Under the pieces are notes generated by a model. It was not told the origin of the DNA and did no database searches. It saw only the letters and a list, made by a program, of their open reading frames with translations. From Bathynomus jamesi (lineage: Eukaryota; Arthropoda; Malacostraca; Isopoda; Cirolanidae), in the NCBI GenBank assembly GCA_023014485.1, contig JAJOZX010000998.1, positions 360,001 through 424,000 on the forward strand: a stretch of DNA of 64,000 nucleotides. The letters run 5' to 3'. The position numbers and the translations under genes were made by a program. Shown one piece after another: positions 12,450-22,890 of this stretch (positions within the stretch are counted from its first letter, which is position 1; each line of letters begins with the position of its first letter).

Positions 12450-12677
12450 CAGGGTGGCCCATAAGTCCCAATCGGTTATAATTAAAGCGAAAATCTATCT
12501 AGCGGAGTTCAAACTGACGTAATCGATTACTAAGGAAAGAATATTTGTCGAGAGTCTTATATTTCTCACTTTGAATAATCAATAAATATTTCTAAACTTA
12601 TTATAAACGTTTTACTTTGTTTAATTTTTTGTACTTTCGCTTTAATTATAACCGATTGGGACTTATGGGCCACCCTG
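12450..12677. mobile_element. Mariner-type MITE with TA target duplication
   Basis: A 228-bp element starts CAGGGTGGCCCATAAGTCCC and ends with its reverse complement, flanked by TA on both sides. The inverted repeat continues for about 45 bases (through AATCGGTTATAATTAAAGCG). There is no coding capacity. TA duplication and the CAGGGTG terminus place it with the Tc1/mariner superfamily. Confidence 0.9.
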
Positions 12678-12850
12678 TATTTATGGTCTCAGTGAACTAA
12701 AGGTAAGCTTTTTTCTGCACATCATTCATTTATTTATTTTTAAATTTATTTATGAGGTGCTGTACTCAGACCGTGAACGAGGCACTGTAATAATTTTAAA
12801 GTCTGTTGTGGTCATGTTTTGTCGAGGGAGACCGCGGAGGAACTGTTCCA

Positions 12851-13772
12851 CACTTTAAAGGTATCAAAACATTACGTTAAACATGAATTGTTTCAACTTT
12901 CTTCTTCTTCTTCTACAGCATTATTAGTCCCGCACTTGCGCGGGGTCGCTGCTGCGGATCCTCCTTCTCCACTCTTGTCTATCCTGTACCAGCTCGACAT
13001 CCAGCTCCCGCTCCCTCAGGTCGTCCCGAACACTGTCTCCCCTCGCACGGTCTCTCCTTCCTCGCCCGTCTTCTCTGAGCTATCTTCTTCAACCGCATCC
13101 GCTCATGGTGCGGTAGCCCTCGTCCACTTTCCACTGGTCAGGGCGATCCCCCCGCGCGTCGGTTACGGCGGACGCCCTAGCATGTACGACATTTACGACA
13201 TTTTCCATGATCCGCATATCATAATGGTATTGGCAAGGTTTTACGCCGGATGCCCTTCCTGACGCAACCAGAAAGACAAATAATGAAATTTATAAATATG
13301 AAGTTTCAGAATGTAATTATCGTAATATTTTCTCTGTGAAGAGGATATTAAGCCTTCTCCTTTGTTTTTTTTTATTTTTCTGTACTTTTTGTAATAATTT
13401 TCTCTCCCTTAATCGCTAATCATTTTCCTTTACAAACTCATGTCTACTCTTTCTTTCTTCTGGACTGAAATTCTTCAGCGCACTTACTTAGTACATCTTT
13501 CGCCTACTGCCCAAATATTTAAAATCTAGTGATTTCAAATGATTAATTCCTAGATACTTCACAAATTACTATACTGGACATTGGAGTAAACGTTTCGCTG
13601 AGCATCTAGTTTCAGAGCCGGCTAAATGTTTCAAATATTTAGATTTGTTTCAACAAAAATGTGACAGCTGAGAACGGAAAACAAAGAAAAAACTAGTTTA
13701 TATAAATGAAAAAATTACTAAAAATTTGAAACAAATTCATGTTTAACGAAATGTTTAGATACCCTTAAAGTG
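12851..13772. mobile_element. Foldback element with GC-rich interior
   Basis: Left end CACTTTAAAGGTATCAAAAC and right end (reverse complement CACTTTAAGGGTATCTAAAC) form imperfect inverted repeats of about 50 bases that also share GTTAAACATGAATT. The interior at 12930-13262 is strikingly GC-rich against the surroundings and contains TTTTACGCCGGATGCCCTTC just before 13262. The 147-residue open frame at 12819-13262 is serine/proline-rich low complexity and I do not regard it as a gene. Confidence 0.65.
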
Positions 13773-13851
13773 CAGTTTATACCACACAGTATATTAAGGA
13801 AAGATCTGATTTCCAATTTACTCATGAAGAGGCTTTATAAAATATACAGTA

Positions 13852-14085
13852 GTAGGACTTTGGGTTTTAAATTTAACCCTCTGAGGTTATAAAAATTATT
13901 TCTAGATTTTATTGTAAGGTCACCACCAAACGAAATAAAATTTCATGAACAAAGCACAAATAGCGTAACAGGAGTTTTTGGTTTTAAATTTAAGCCTTTG
14001 AGGTCATAAAAATTAGTCCTCGGTTTTATTGTGAAGTTAGCACAAAATATGAAACTGCGTGGACAAAGAGTAATATTTTTCTATA
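13852..14085. repeat. Diverged tandem duplication, about 118-bp unit, 2 copies
   Basis: The segments starting near 13852 and 13970 share GGTTTTAAATTTAA, GAGGT.ATAAAAATTA and TTTTATTGT in the same order with many substitutions. No coding content. Confidence 0.7.
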
Positions 14086-14266
14086 TTTTTAACTTTACTT
14101 AATAGCACAGAAGCAAAAAAATATTAATTTTTACCTGTGTTTAATGACCTCAAAAACCTATTGTTTGTCAACACTTCGCAGTAAAATGGATTATTAGCAC
14201 AAAGGAAAAGACAAGTTTAAAATCTTACTAAACAACTATATACAGTATATATATATATATATATAT

Positions 14267-14404
14267 GTTACAGTCAAAGTGTGCAACCAGCCATTTCGCG
14301 TAATGGCTGAAACGTTTAGTCATTTCGCGAAATTACTAAAATCTTTAGCCATTACAAGAAATGGCTGAAATTCCACCTTTCGCGAAATGACTAAAAGTTT
14401 GACT

Positions 14405-14409
<5 letters not shown>
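14267..14409. mobile_element. Tiny 143-bp palindromic MITE
   Basis: Termini GTTACAGTCAAA and TTTGACTGTAAC are perfect inverted repeats. The interior is built from several copies of a CATTTCGCG-type word in both orientations (AGCCATTTCGCGTAATGGCT and relatives). It is flanked by TA and CA microsatellites. Superfamily not assignable. Confidence 0.75.
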
Positions 14410-14449
<40 letters not shown>

Positions 14450-14485
14450 GTATAATATATATTATATATATATATATATATATAG
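14410..14485. repeat. (CA)n and (TA)n microsatellites
   Basis: A CA run at 14410-14443, then interrupted TA to 14485. Confidence 0.95.
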
Positions 14486-14689
14486 ATTCAAGAGAGAGTA
14501 AGAAAAACAAATTGGGAACTAAACAAAATTGAAAACCTTCAAAGAAAAACAATATTCTTGTGGTGAAGAACTAAGGGAGCTGCAAACATATGTCCATACA
14601 TGAAAATAAAAAAGCATCGTGACTTTTTTACAACTTCAACACCAAGAATGAAGATAAAAGTGACGTCGCTCTATTTTATTTTTTAAATT

Positions 14690-15690
14690 GAATTGAATTG
14701 AATAACCTTTATTAATAATAAAATAAGTACATTCGTTTTACAATTTAAAATGACATCAATAATTGTGAAGCTCGACTATTTATTTTATTTAATTTGGCCC
14801 TTAATCTTTAGGTTTTACTTGGCTCTTATTAAAATAAACTGCTAGTTTTTATTAATTAATAATAAATAAATAAATAAGTAAATAAGTATCTTAAATTATC
14901 ACTACTGACATGACAAATGCAAGGTCACCATTGAGAGATAAGAACTGAACAATCTTAAGAAATGTGTTTTAATACTAGATTACACACGAGAAATTAATGA
15001 TCAGTAAACAATAGTCATGGACAATAATCCTAGATTTTTGTTAGTATGCCATTATTGATCAGGATTTCAACCTGGTTTTAAACAAATTTACATTCACAAT
15101 ATTTTTTATATCGTCATTTAAGTCATTCCATAGTTTCAATCCAATGAAAATGGGTAGTTTTTGAGATGAAGGCAATCTATCATAAATTGGGGTATAACAA
15201 GCTTTGATCTATTTAGATTTAAAATAGCCATTTCCGTTGTTTTATTATTACGGAAGCCATATTGATTTGGAGATAATAAATTGTAGGATTCTAAATATCG
15301 CTGCATTCTACTTTTTACAATTTTTTCAAAAACTTTGCTGAACACAGATAATGAACACACCGGCCTGTAATTTGTTGTTAGTGTAGGATCACCCTCTTTA
15401 AAAAGGGATGTTATACAACCAGTTTTTAGCATTAATGGGAATATTCCTTTGGAAATACTTTGATCGATAATTTTAGCCAAAGTTACAGATATCTTATCTT
15501 TAACAAATTTCAATATACTGTAGGTACAGGACTGTAACCGGTTATTTTTTGTATTTTTTAATTTACCAATAATATTCCGGACCTCAGTAGAGGTAGCGGG
15601 AACAAAAGAAAATGAATTTAGTGGGCTGGGTGGCATATATTTTAGAGGTGAGTGATCATTATCTACGTCACATACTGTAAATGACTGCAT
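14690..15690 (-). mobile_element. LINE (CR1/L2-like) with internal deletion, minus strand
   Basis: On the minus strand, 15690-15230 encodes an RT N-terminal region: MPPSPLNSFSFVPATSTEV, CITSLFKEGD, NYRPVCSLSVFSKVFEKIV and NQYGFRNNKTTEMAILN. The frame then passes directly (about 15215-15110) into a C-terminal block, LPIFIGLKLWNDLNDDIKN. The catalytic palm including the aspartate motifs is therefore deleted. The 3' end at about 14690-14715 has a short tandem TTCAA-type tail on the minus strand, as in CR1/L2-type LINEs. Not active. Confidence 0.8.
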
Positions 15691-15699
15691 GTAGACTTA

Positions 15700-16035
15700 C
15701 AGAAAAAAATCGAAAAAAAATAAAAAATTATCAGAAAATAGCCTTATACCACGCCATCGCCATTTTATGGCTGGTTACCAAATACAATGAGTTTCCCAGA
15801 AAGCCCCTTTCCACAAAAAAAGAAAAAAGGAAAGAAGCATCCCCAACTCTTGGGAATGTAAATTAGAATTTACATTTAAAATTAGAGCGAAATCCAGCTA
15901 CATATACTGTATGCTCTAACCTTCTGAATAAATAAACGTTTGCTTGAAGGTTTGTTTTAATTCATACACAAAGCCAAGCCCCTTTCAGGACTGAAAATTT
16001 TTCAGAAGAGCAAATATATTTAGCTTCTAAATGTT
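15700..16035. other. No gene recognised
   Basis: A-rich spacer after the LINE 5' break. The small frame at 15681-15866 is lysine-rich from A runs and unconvincing. Confidence 0.5.
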
Positions 16036-16039
16036 TTAT

Positions 16040-16205
16040 ATAGAGATTTATGAAAGTGTGATATAAGCGGAGTGGAGACATTGAGGTCGGGAATTCGACT
16101 TCCTTTGGTGCCGGTAATAATAATAATTCAGGAGTTATCAGAATGGACCGCATTGGTCCAGCCTCTACCAGTTTTTGGTTCTCCTGACTGATAATTATTA
16201 TACGT
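16040..16205 (+). mobile_element. tRNA-like SINE, copy 1 (diverged)
   Basis: GAGGTCGGGAATTCGACTTCC at 16083-16103 resembles a tRNA box B, followed by GGTGCCGGTAATAATAATAA. The same body follows a better preserved copy at 20848-21000, which supports one family. The box A side is poorly preserved. Confidence 0.55.
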
Positions 16206-16740
16206 GTATTCTTCACAGTACGGAATTAATCCTATTATCTGTTGACATTATTGTAGTGACGAAGCAGAGCTCTAGCAAAACGTGTCAACAACGGTTTGGA
16301 AACTAGGCGTTTGTATTTATTTCGGTACCGCTGTTGTAAAAATATGAAAAACAACGAACATTCTCTATGAGTTTTGGATGGCCGTAACTGCTTTATCCTC
16401 TTTTCATTTCTATTTGCGTAATTTTTTTCCCCTAGACACACCTTAACTCAGAAAAACAATGTATTTAATAACCAGTCAAAAGTTGTAGATGTGTGGAATA
16501 CGGTTATCACTCCAGCAATGACAATGTTTTTCAAATCCTTTTACTGGGAGGAATTTTCCATAACTCAACACTGGATTATTTGTCTTCTACAATTATGCTT
16601 ATTATTTACTTATTTATTTTTTTTGGAAAACTCGTGTAAAATTTGTTTCCTTCATTGTGCTTATTTAAGTGACCTTTTATTATTAAGAATATATATATAT
16701 ATGAGCGGTAGAAAAGGACTAAACATACTCTGTAGAACAC

Positions 16741-16943
16741 GGAGCTATTGAAGAATAGGGACCCCAGCCTTCTTTAGTTAGCTTTATAAGGCTAACTAAA
16801 GAAAATATCATGACCTAACCTAAAGAATCGTCAAGGGCGTACAGTTAACCTAACGATTGGTTAGTTTAGGTCGTGATATTTTCGTTAGTTAGCCTTATAA
16901 GCCTAACTAAAGAAGGCTGGGGTCCCTATTCTTCAATAGCTCC
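16741..16943. mobile_element. 203-bp near-perfect foldback element
   Basis: GGAGCTATTGAAGAATAGGG at the left is matched by its reverse complement at the right, and the pairing continues for about 85 bases per arm. The centre carries a GGGCGTACAGTTAACCTAAC module shared with foldbacks at 21681, 29832 and 41976. No coding capacity. Confidence 0.9.
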
Positions 16944-16990
16944 TAGAACACAGAGTACTTTCAGGATACATATAAAGCAGGTCGATAGTA

Positions 16991-17071
16991 CAGAGTGTGT
17001 CTAAATTATGTTAACACTTCTATGGAAAGTATTCTTCCATAGAAGTGTTAACATAAGTTAGACACACCCTG
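16991..17071. mobile_element. 81-bp mariner-type palindromic MITE
   Basis: Starts CAGAGTGTGTCTAAATTATG and ends with a near reverse complement, with TA on both sides (16989-16990, 17072-17073). Almost the whole length pairs with itself. The outer bases fit a mariner-type terminus. Confidence 0.9.
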
Positions 17072-17079
17072 TAGAGAGT

Positions 17080-18190
17080 AGCTGAAGCGGTTATCTTTTT
17101 CACAAACGGTGTTTTCTGAGACTAAGTGAAAAATACAAAGAGTACACTTTCAGAGATTTAAAGAAAATCTCTCAGTGTACTCTCAATGTAATCTCAGTGT
17201 ACCTTCGGCCTACCGAGTGTACTCTTTAACACCCAGTGTACGTTTAGTTCTTGTTTTTTCGCTTAGAACTAATTAGGTACAGGTAGTTCATAATTTTTAG
17301 TTTTTATAATATAAAATGTACATTATAATATGCTCCTTTATGTACATAAGTATTCTATTGTAAAATACTTTAACAAATGTTAAAATAAATTTTGAGAAAT
17401 GTAAGTTGTGTTTAATGGAAAGTTAATAAACTTATATTTGTATTTTGTTTGAATTCGAACACCTTCGCACCTGTTCACATCTTCAAACTATTGATTTTAG
17501 AATTATTGACAATCGAACTCTGAATCTAAGAATATTTTATAAATGGAATCGAGAATGGAATCAATTCCAGATATTTTATTTTAGAATGGGATTAAGATTG
17601 GAATGGATTTTTTTTTAAATGGCCGGAGTCGTAGAAATAGTCCAGGTCAGGTGATCTTGTGGGCAAGACAATAGGGCCACTTTTCCTAATCCAGTGGTTT
17701 GGGAATCGTTCTTTGCAAATACGTACGCACATTGAAGGTTTGTACTGTTGCTGTGATTATTGTTGAGGAAAGTATGAATCGGGCTTCATAAACTTGGTGA
17801 AGGACGCACTTCTATGCGAAGGAAGCAATACGAATTACGATATGATAAATCCTTTTAAAAAGCGAGGAAATCACATACATACTTGATGTACACTTTCGTG
17901 GGATTTTTTAATTCTTGAAAGACAGTGTCCTGTCAACGTAACCCCATAATGAAAATTACATTTCTAGGTTATATTAAACAATTTATTGTTACTAAACAAA
18001 AAAATAATTTTCGTAAAACTTCTAAGGTTAAATTGGGGTGTGCTCAGTGTGCTGACCGGCTGGAAGTGCCTCTGGATCAGAGCTCCCTTATCTAAATTCC
18101 AGCGCTAAAGATGGCAGTGTAATTAATTAATTTGTAAAAGTAGGTCTTTCAGCACGATGGCCTTGCATTTATCGAAGAAATGATGACCTT
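17080..18190. other. No gene; short repeated AGTGTAC words
   Basis: Between 17137 and 17242 the word AGTGTAC (or its complement) recurs about five times, partly as an inverted pair. The rest to 18190 is AT-rich with no coding frame or family match recognised. Confidence 0.5.
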
Positions 18191-18699
18191 TTTGTATATT
18201 TTTCTTTATGTAGGGAGAAGGGGCAAAGGCGAGCGCCGGTAAAAACGCTTCCCCCCCCGCCCCTCTATATAAGAAGAAGAGAGCCAAACTCAAGATCTCT
18301 GAGGCCCACGATGCCATTTTATTTATTTATTTTTTTTATAAATTTTGAAAAGATTGTATAATGTGTAAAATGTATGTATGTGCAGTGAACAATGGAGGGA
18401 GAAGTGTGTGTTTGAGAACATACTGGACTGCTCACAGGGTAGATGAGACACGGAAAAAGATCAACTAAAGAGAACAGTGACAGAAGAAGCGGGAGTTCCA
18501 GTATTCTCTGTCTTCTGCCTAATGTCCTCCCCCAGAGTACTTCCGTGGTCATTTGGTGTTTACAGTCTCCTCCTTATTTAAGTACGCCTTAAAAACAATG
18601 CATAGTATAGATTAGATTAAGTAGTTCAATGTTTCATGATATCCTTTATTTTCCACTCTTCTCTGATGCGTAACTGGGTACACGAGATAATTGTACTCA

Positions 18700-19060
18700 T
18701 GGTGTGAATGAACTCTGAAGCTATTCTTTTCATTATACTTTTTTCTCCTACTTTCCTATAAATCTTTTTTCCCAACTATTTTTGGTCAGCAGTGGCTGGC
18801 GAAGGAGGGAAAGCCTTGTCTCTTCTATACTTTATATTACTACTATTCCTGCATGAATGCTTTACACGTCTGTAAGTGCAAGCATGGTGGAATTTTTCAG
18901 TATTCTTTGTTTTCAGTTGCGCTTTTTTTCTATTTTCCCTCTACTTTTTTGGGCTAGCCTAGAGTGGATCCTAGGGTCTTTGTTAGTTTATAACTCTGTA
19001 ACTGTTTTTAAAAAATACGAGTTTTTATTTTACTCCAAACCTTTCTTGTGCACCCTGTAT
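18700..19060. repeat. Dispersed repeat family R1, copy 1
   Basis: Shares blocks with 26130-26420 and, inverted, with 28890-29190: a CTGGCGA(A/G) region, TTTACAC..GTGTAAG and a run of pyrimidine-rich text. Diverged, with no terminal structure seen. Confidence 0.45.
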
Positions 19061-19066
19061 GTATAT

Positions 19067-19494
19067 ATGAGGCGTTAAGAATACTAGTGACGAACTCAAC
19101 TTGGGTGAGAAAATCTGTTTTCTATGCCATCATATTCTCCAGGATGTACTCTTTTAAATGGCTAATGACACATGATGCAAGTTCGTCACTAGTCCTTGCA
19201 AAATTCAATTCTTTTAAAGGGGGAAACAGCATGCGCTCAGGGCAGATTGTGGGAGAATTCCGCAGATACTAACGACGAACTCGGCGTGTTTAGCATCTCT
19301 TGCGGAGTGCAGTCTAGTTTTTATTATCATTACAATAATTTACACCTATTTCCGCTCATAATGATACAAACCCCATCAAAAGCTACCAATTTTTGGCAAA
19401 GTTTTGGTGATTTCTAATTTGCAAATCTTTGTAGTCCATTTACTCAAAACATAAATTTGCCGAGTTCGTCACTAGTATTCGCAAGCCTCATATT
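19067..19494. mobile_element. Foldback MITE with repeated ACTAGTGACGAACTC word
   Basis: The outer ends are TATGAGGCG...AATACTAGTGACGAACTC and the complement ending AGCCTCATA. The same word occurs internally near 19180 and 19273, giving four copies in two orientations. No coding capacity. Confidence 0.75.
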
Positions 19495-19933
19495 CTAAAG
19501 TCATGAAATTTTATACAAACATACTGTATATCTTTGGAGGAGATTGTAGACACCAATCGACCACGGAAGTACTCCGGGGTGAATGTTAGGCAGGAGACAG
19601 CGAATGCGGGAAATCCCGTTTCTCCTGTCACTGTCCTCCTTAGCTGATCTTTTTCCGTGTCTCATCTACTTGTGAGCAGTCCAGCATGCTCTCAGACACA
19701 CACTTCTCCCTCTATTCCTCATTACACATACATGCATCTTACATACTAGACAACCTTTTAAAAATTGTTATTAAAAAAAAATAAGAAAAACGGCATCATT
19801 GAGCCTTGGAGACCTTGTTTATGATTCTTTCCGTCTTCTTTGGAGGGGTTACTTTTGTGGGAGCTTGGCCTCAGCCCCCTCCTTCCTACATAAAAAAAAA
19901 AAAAATAATAAAAAATATATATATATATATATA

Positions 19934-20274
19934 CAAGGTGGCGCAAAAGTCGCGCATCATAGGAATTTTTCAGTGTTGCCTCTAATATGTTATTTTTTCT
20001 TTCAGGTAGGGGATGGCTGCAAAATTAACAATAGACGGGAGGGTGAGCTTGATTTTAATGTATGGAATACCATGTACAACAAATCGATGAATCGGTACAG
20101 AATTTAAATTCTGTACCGATTTATCGATTTGTTGTACCTGGTATTCCATACATTAAAACCAAGCTCACCCTCTCGTCTATTGTTAATTTCGCAGCCATCC
20201 CAACCTAAAAGAAAAAAAATAATATATTATAATCAACACTGAAAATTCCTATAATGCGCGACTTTTGCGCCACC

Positions 20275-20277
<3 letters not shown>
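19934..20277. mobile_element. 344-bp palindromic mariner-type MITE
   Basis: Begins CAAGGTGGCGCAAAAGTCGC and ends with the complement, flanked by TA. The arms pair along almost the full length, meeting at GAATTTAAATTC near 20103. It lies between TA microsatellites. Confidence 0.92.
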
Positions 20278-20334
<57 letters not shown>

Positions 20335-20351
20335 ACACACACACACACACA
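20278..20351. repeat. (TA)n then (CA)n microsatellite
   Basis: TA repeats at 20278-20334 then ACAC to 20351, joining two palindromic MITEs. Confidence 0.95.
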
Positions 20352-20465
20352 CAGAGTGAGTCTAAAGTCTGGAAAGATAGGAGCTATGCTTTTCAATGCA
20401 AAGATATATGTATATTTGCATTGAAAAGCATAGTTCCTATGTTTCCAGACTTTTGACTCACCCTG
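20352..20465. mobile_element. 114-bp palindromic MITE
   Basis: Begins CAGAGTGAGTCTAAAGTCTG and ends CTTTTGACTCACCCTG. The arms are near-perfect inverted copies meeting in an AT-rich centre around 20405-20415. The right side is followed by TA. Confidence 0.9.
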
Positions 20466-20544
20466 TATATATTACCCGAAGCAATAAAATTAATAAGATT
20501 TTAAAATATGTGTAACTATTTGGGCTATTTTAGAGCTTCAGAGA

Positions 20545-20765
20545 CTTTGGGGTTTATTAAGATGAAGAGGAAATAGTTTGAAAGTTTGGAAATTCTGAAG
20601 GATATACAAGAAGTACGATACATTTGCCGCTCGAGAATCTCACCACCGTTACAACCGAAGTTCAGTGTACGAACAATTCCATCAAGACCACAATCAGAAA
20701 TCCGTCTCGAACACAACCCCAAACTTTCAAACTATGTTTTCTTGATCTTAATAAACTTGAAGGAA
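20545..20765. repeat. Inverted repeat pair
   Basis: A block near 20549-20590 (GGGTTTATTAAGATGAAGAG) recurs in reverse complement near 20718-20758. A foldback remnant without clear ends. Confidence 0.6.
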
Positions 20766-20847
20766 ATAACTGAAACTTCCATTAGAGAGAAACGAAAACC
20801 ACATATATTCAAGCAATCAAAAGCCTCATAAAACACGGGTCAGCGCC

Positions 20848-21000
20848 CATAGCGCACTCGGTAACACCGTTTCCACCGTTTCCCCATAAAGGAAATATAC
20901 TGAGGTTGGGGGTTTGACTCCCGATGGTACTGGTAATAATAATAATCAAAGAGTTAACGCAATGGGTCGCATTAGTTGGCCTGAGTGCCGGGACACAAAC
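20848..21000 (+). mobile_element. tRNA-like SINE, copy 2
   Basis: The segment CATAGCGCACTCGGTAACAC (about 20851-20870) resembles a tRNA box A, and GGGGGTTTGACTCCCG (20909-20924) resembles box B at plausible spacing. A TACTGGTAATAATAATAAT tail-like stretch follows, as in the copy at 16040. It lacks a paired acceptor stem, so it is not a tRNA gene. Confidence 0.65.
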
Positions 21001-21114
21001 TATTTCCTTTAAATACGTATGTATGAGAAAATAACCCGATATATATATATATATATATATAGATAGAATGTGTATATATATATTATATACACACACTGTA
21101 TATACCCTTGGTTT

Positions 21115-21404
21115 TCTTGGTTACCTTGGTTTTGCTTCTGCCCGAATTGTTAATTCTGACGAAGGTCAAGTTTGTCACTCCACCAACAGTTTAACGTTGA
21201 ATCTAAACTATGCCCACCAGCAGCCCAACGTCTTAACCACTAGGCTACCCAGGGTACCCATTTATCTACCAATCAATTTCTTTATTGTGTGAAAGGATGA
21301 ACAGCTGGGTTTTGCTGCTCGCCGCCTGCCATCAACGGGTCTCGATCCCGGGGCCGATGGATTCGTAGTCAGCGAGCAGCGACGCTAACCACTACACCAC
21401 CGAG

Positions 21405-21412
<8 letters not shown>
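21115..21412 (-). mobile_element. Two-part tRNA-like SINE, minus strand, copy 1
   Basis: Read on the minus strand, the first part has TGGTGTAGTGGTTAGCG (box A) and GGGATCGAGACCC (box B). About 120 bases later a second part has TAGCCTAGTGGTTAAG (box A) and a weaker box B. The body ends near a GACCTTCGTCAGAATTAACA block. The same arrangement is at 39236-39600 and 49978-50345. The order suggests a dimeric SINE. Confidence 0.7.

Positions 21413-21447
<35 letters not shown>
21413..21447. repeat. (TA)n microsatellite
   Basis: TA run immediately upstream (minus-strand sense) of the two-part SINE. Confidence 0.9.
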
Positions 21448-21454
<7 letters not shown>

Positions 21455-21635
21455 CACTCATAGAAGGGTTAATATTTATCATTAATTATTTCAACTGTCC
21501 TGGTATTTCAAACCTTTTAATCCAAATAATGTTTAAAAATTCTAATGAGTAGCCTATGCTGTTGAAAGCAATGAAGCTTTTAAGGGAAAATTAATGGAAT
21601 ATAGTTTATTTATTACTTGAGGAAAGTGAATCGGA

Positions 21636-21670
<35 letters not shown>

Positions 21671-21680
21671 TCACGTGAAA

Positions 21681-21840
21681 ACTAAAGCCCGCATGTATTC
21701 TTGCTTTTTGCTTTACAATACCAAATAAAATAATAAATTATACTGAATGCCCGGTTAGGTCAACTGTACGTCCTTGATGATTGGTTAAGTCGTGATATTT
21801 TCGTTAGTTTTAACGAAATTATCACATTGGGGGCTTTAGT
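21681..21840. mobile_element. 160-bp MITE with shared GTACAGTT module
   Basis: Termini ACTAAAGCCCGC and GGGGGCTTTAGT are inverted. The right half carries the CTGAATGCCCGGTTAGGT and GTGATATTTTCGTTAGTTTT module shared with three other foldbacks in this window. AAT microsatellites lie on either side (21638-21668, 21856-21883). Confidence 0.65.
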
Positions 21841-21899
21841 CTTCAGGTAATCCAATAATAATAATAATAATAATAATAATATTAATAAATAAACAAAAG

Positions 21900-22543
21900 G
21901 TACAAATTTACAAAAGTAACTTTCATCGTATTTGATTATATTACACACTTTTACACATTTTTGAATAAACTTTAGAGAAAATAAAAGATGCTTAATGAAA
22001 TAAATTATAATAAATTATGAAATTAAAGTGTTTAATGGAATTAATCACGTATTTGATGGGGATAATTGTTCTTGAAATGGGTGATTGATGTATGTTGATT
22101 TTCATTGATAAACCTCAACATACTGGCAGCAACAATGATATAAGTCGTAAATAAGTAATTTAATTTTAAAATATTTAGTTCTTTAAATGTTGGGAAAGTT
22201 TTATTTTGTCTGTTATCATTATTTGAGAGGGTTCACGGACATTTTTTATGAATGACTTCTAAAGGATGTTTTATATATATTTGAGATAACTCATGTTATG
22301 ATGCAATACAATAAATGTGAGTTGATGAAGGAATAATATCACTTAATTCCGGAAGCGTATTTCTTTCATATCTTGTTTATTCTCAGGCACAATCCACCTA
22401 TACAGATCTCAGCTAAATTCTAACTTATATCGATACATTATTTGTAATGATGATAACAATCAAATTTGTTATCAGAACTGTGTATTTAATTCTAAAATAA
22501 TTTCAGGAACACTGAAAAATGAAAACATCAAAATTTAAGAGGG

Positions 22544-22578
<35 letters not shown>

Positions 22579-22885
22579 CAATAATAACAATAATAATAAC
22601 GCAATTCTTTCGTTCAACTTTTAGCTCCTAGATGTAGTTTTGCGTTGGCATCTATTCTTGTGATTCGCTTTTGATAGTAAAGTATTTGCAGGACATTTAA
22701 ATATCAATGAATTTCTGAAACTGGAGAGAATGAATGAAAACAACGATTTTAACTCTAATTTTCCCAGTGTGTCGATGACACACTTCTCAAAAGTAGTGAT
22801 AGTCTCCCTCTTTTTAATGAAAGGTGAGAAAGAACTGACAAATTACCCAGAGGAAAATATTTGGTTAGAATCAACCAGAAGCAGC
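21900..22885. other. No gene; one AAT/AAC microsatellite
   Basis: AT-rich spacer with an (AAT)n/(AAC) tract at 22546-22602. No coding frame or element recognised. Confidence 0.55.
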
Positions 22886-22890
22886 AATAA

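Larger units (their letters stand above)
18195..19912. mobile_element. Large foldback structure (arms 18195-18574 and 19535-19912)
   Basis: The left arm (GACCACGGAAGTACTC-type core near 18528-18549, read in reverse on the right at about 19559-19575) and the right arm are imperfect inverted copies of about 380 bases. They share GATGAGACACGGAAAAAGAT, its complement and the outer GTAGGGAGAAGGGGC block. The loop holds a dispersed repeat (18700-19060) and a separate foldback (19067-19494). No protein recognised. Confidence 0.75.

Noticed and set aside
12819..13262. 147-residue open frame
   Set aside because: Serine/proline low complexity in a GC-rich insert, starts outside the foldback and has no recognisable family.
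21340..21412. Possible functional tRNA gene (minus strand)
   Set aside because: Box A and box B are present but the acceptor ends do not pair and the anticodon arm is not convincing; a related two-part structure repeats elsewhere, so SINE is better.
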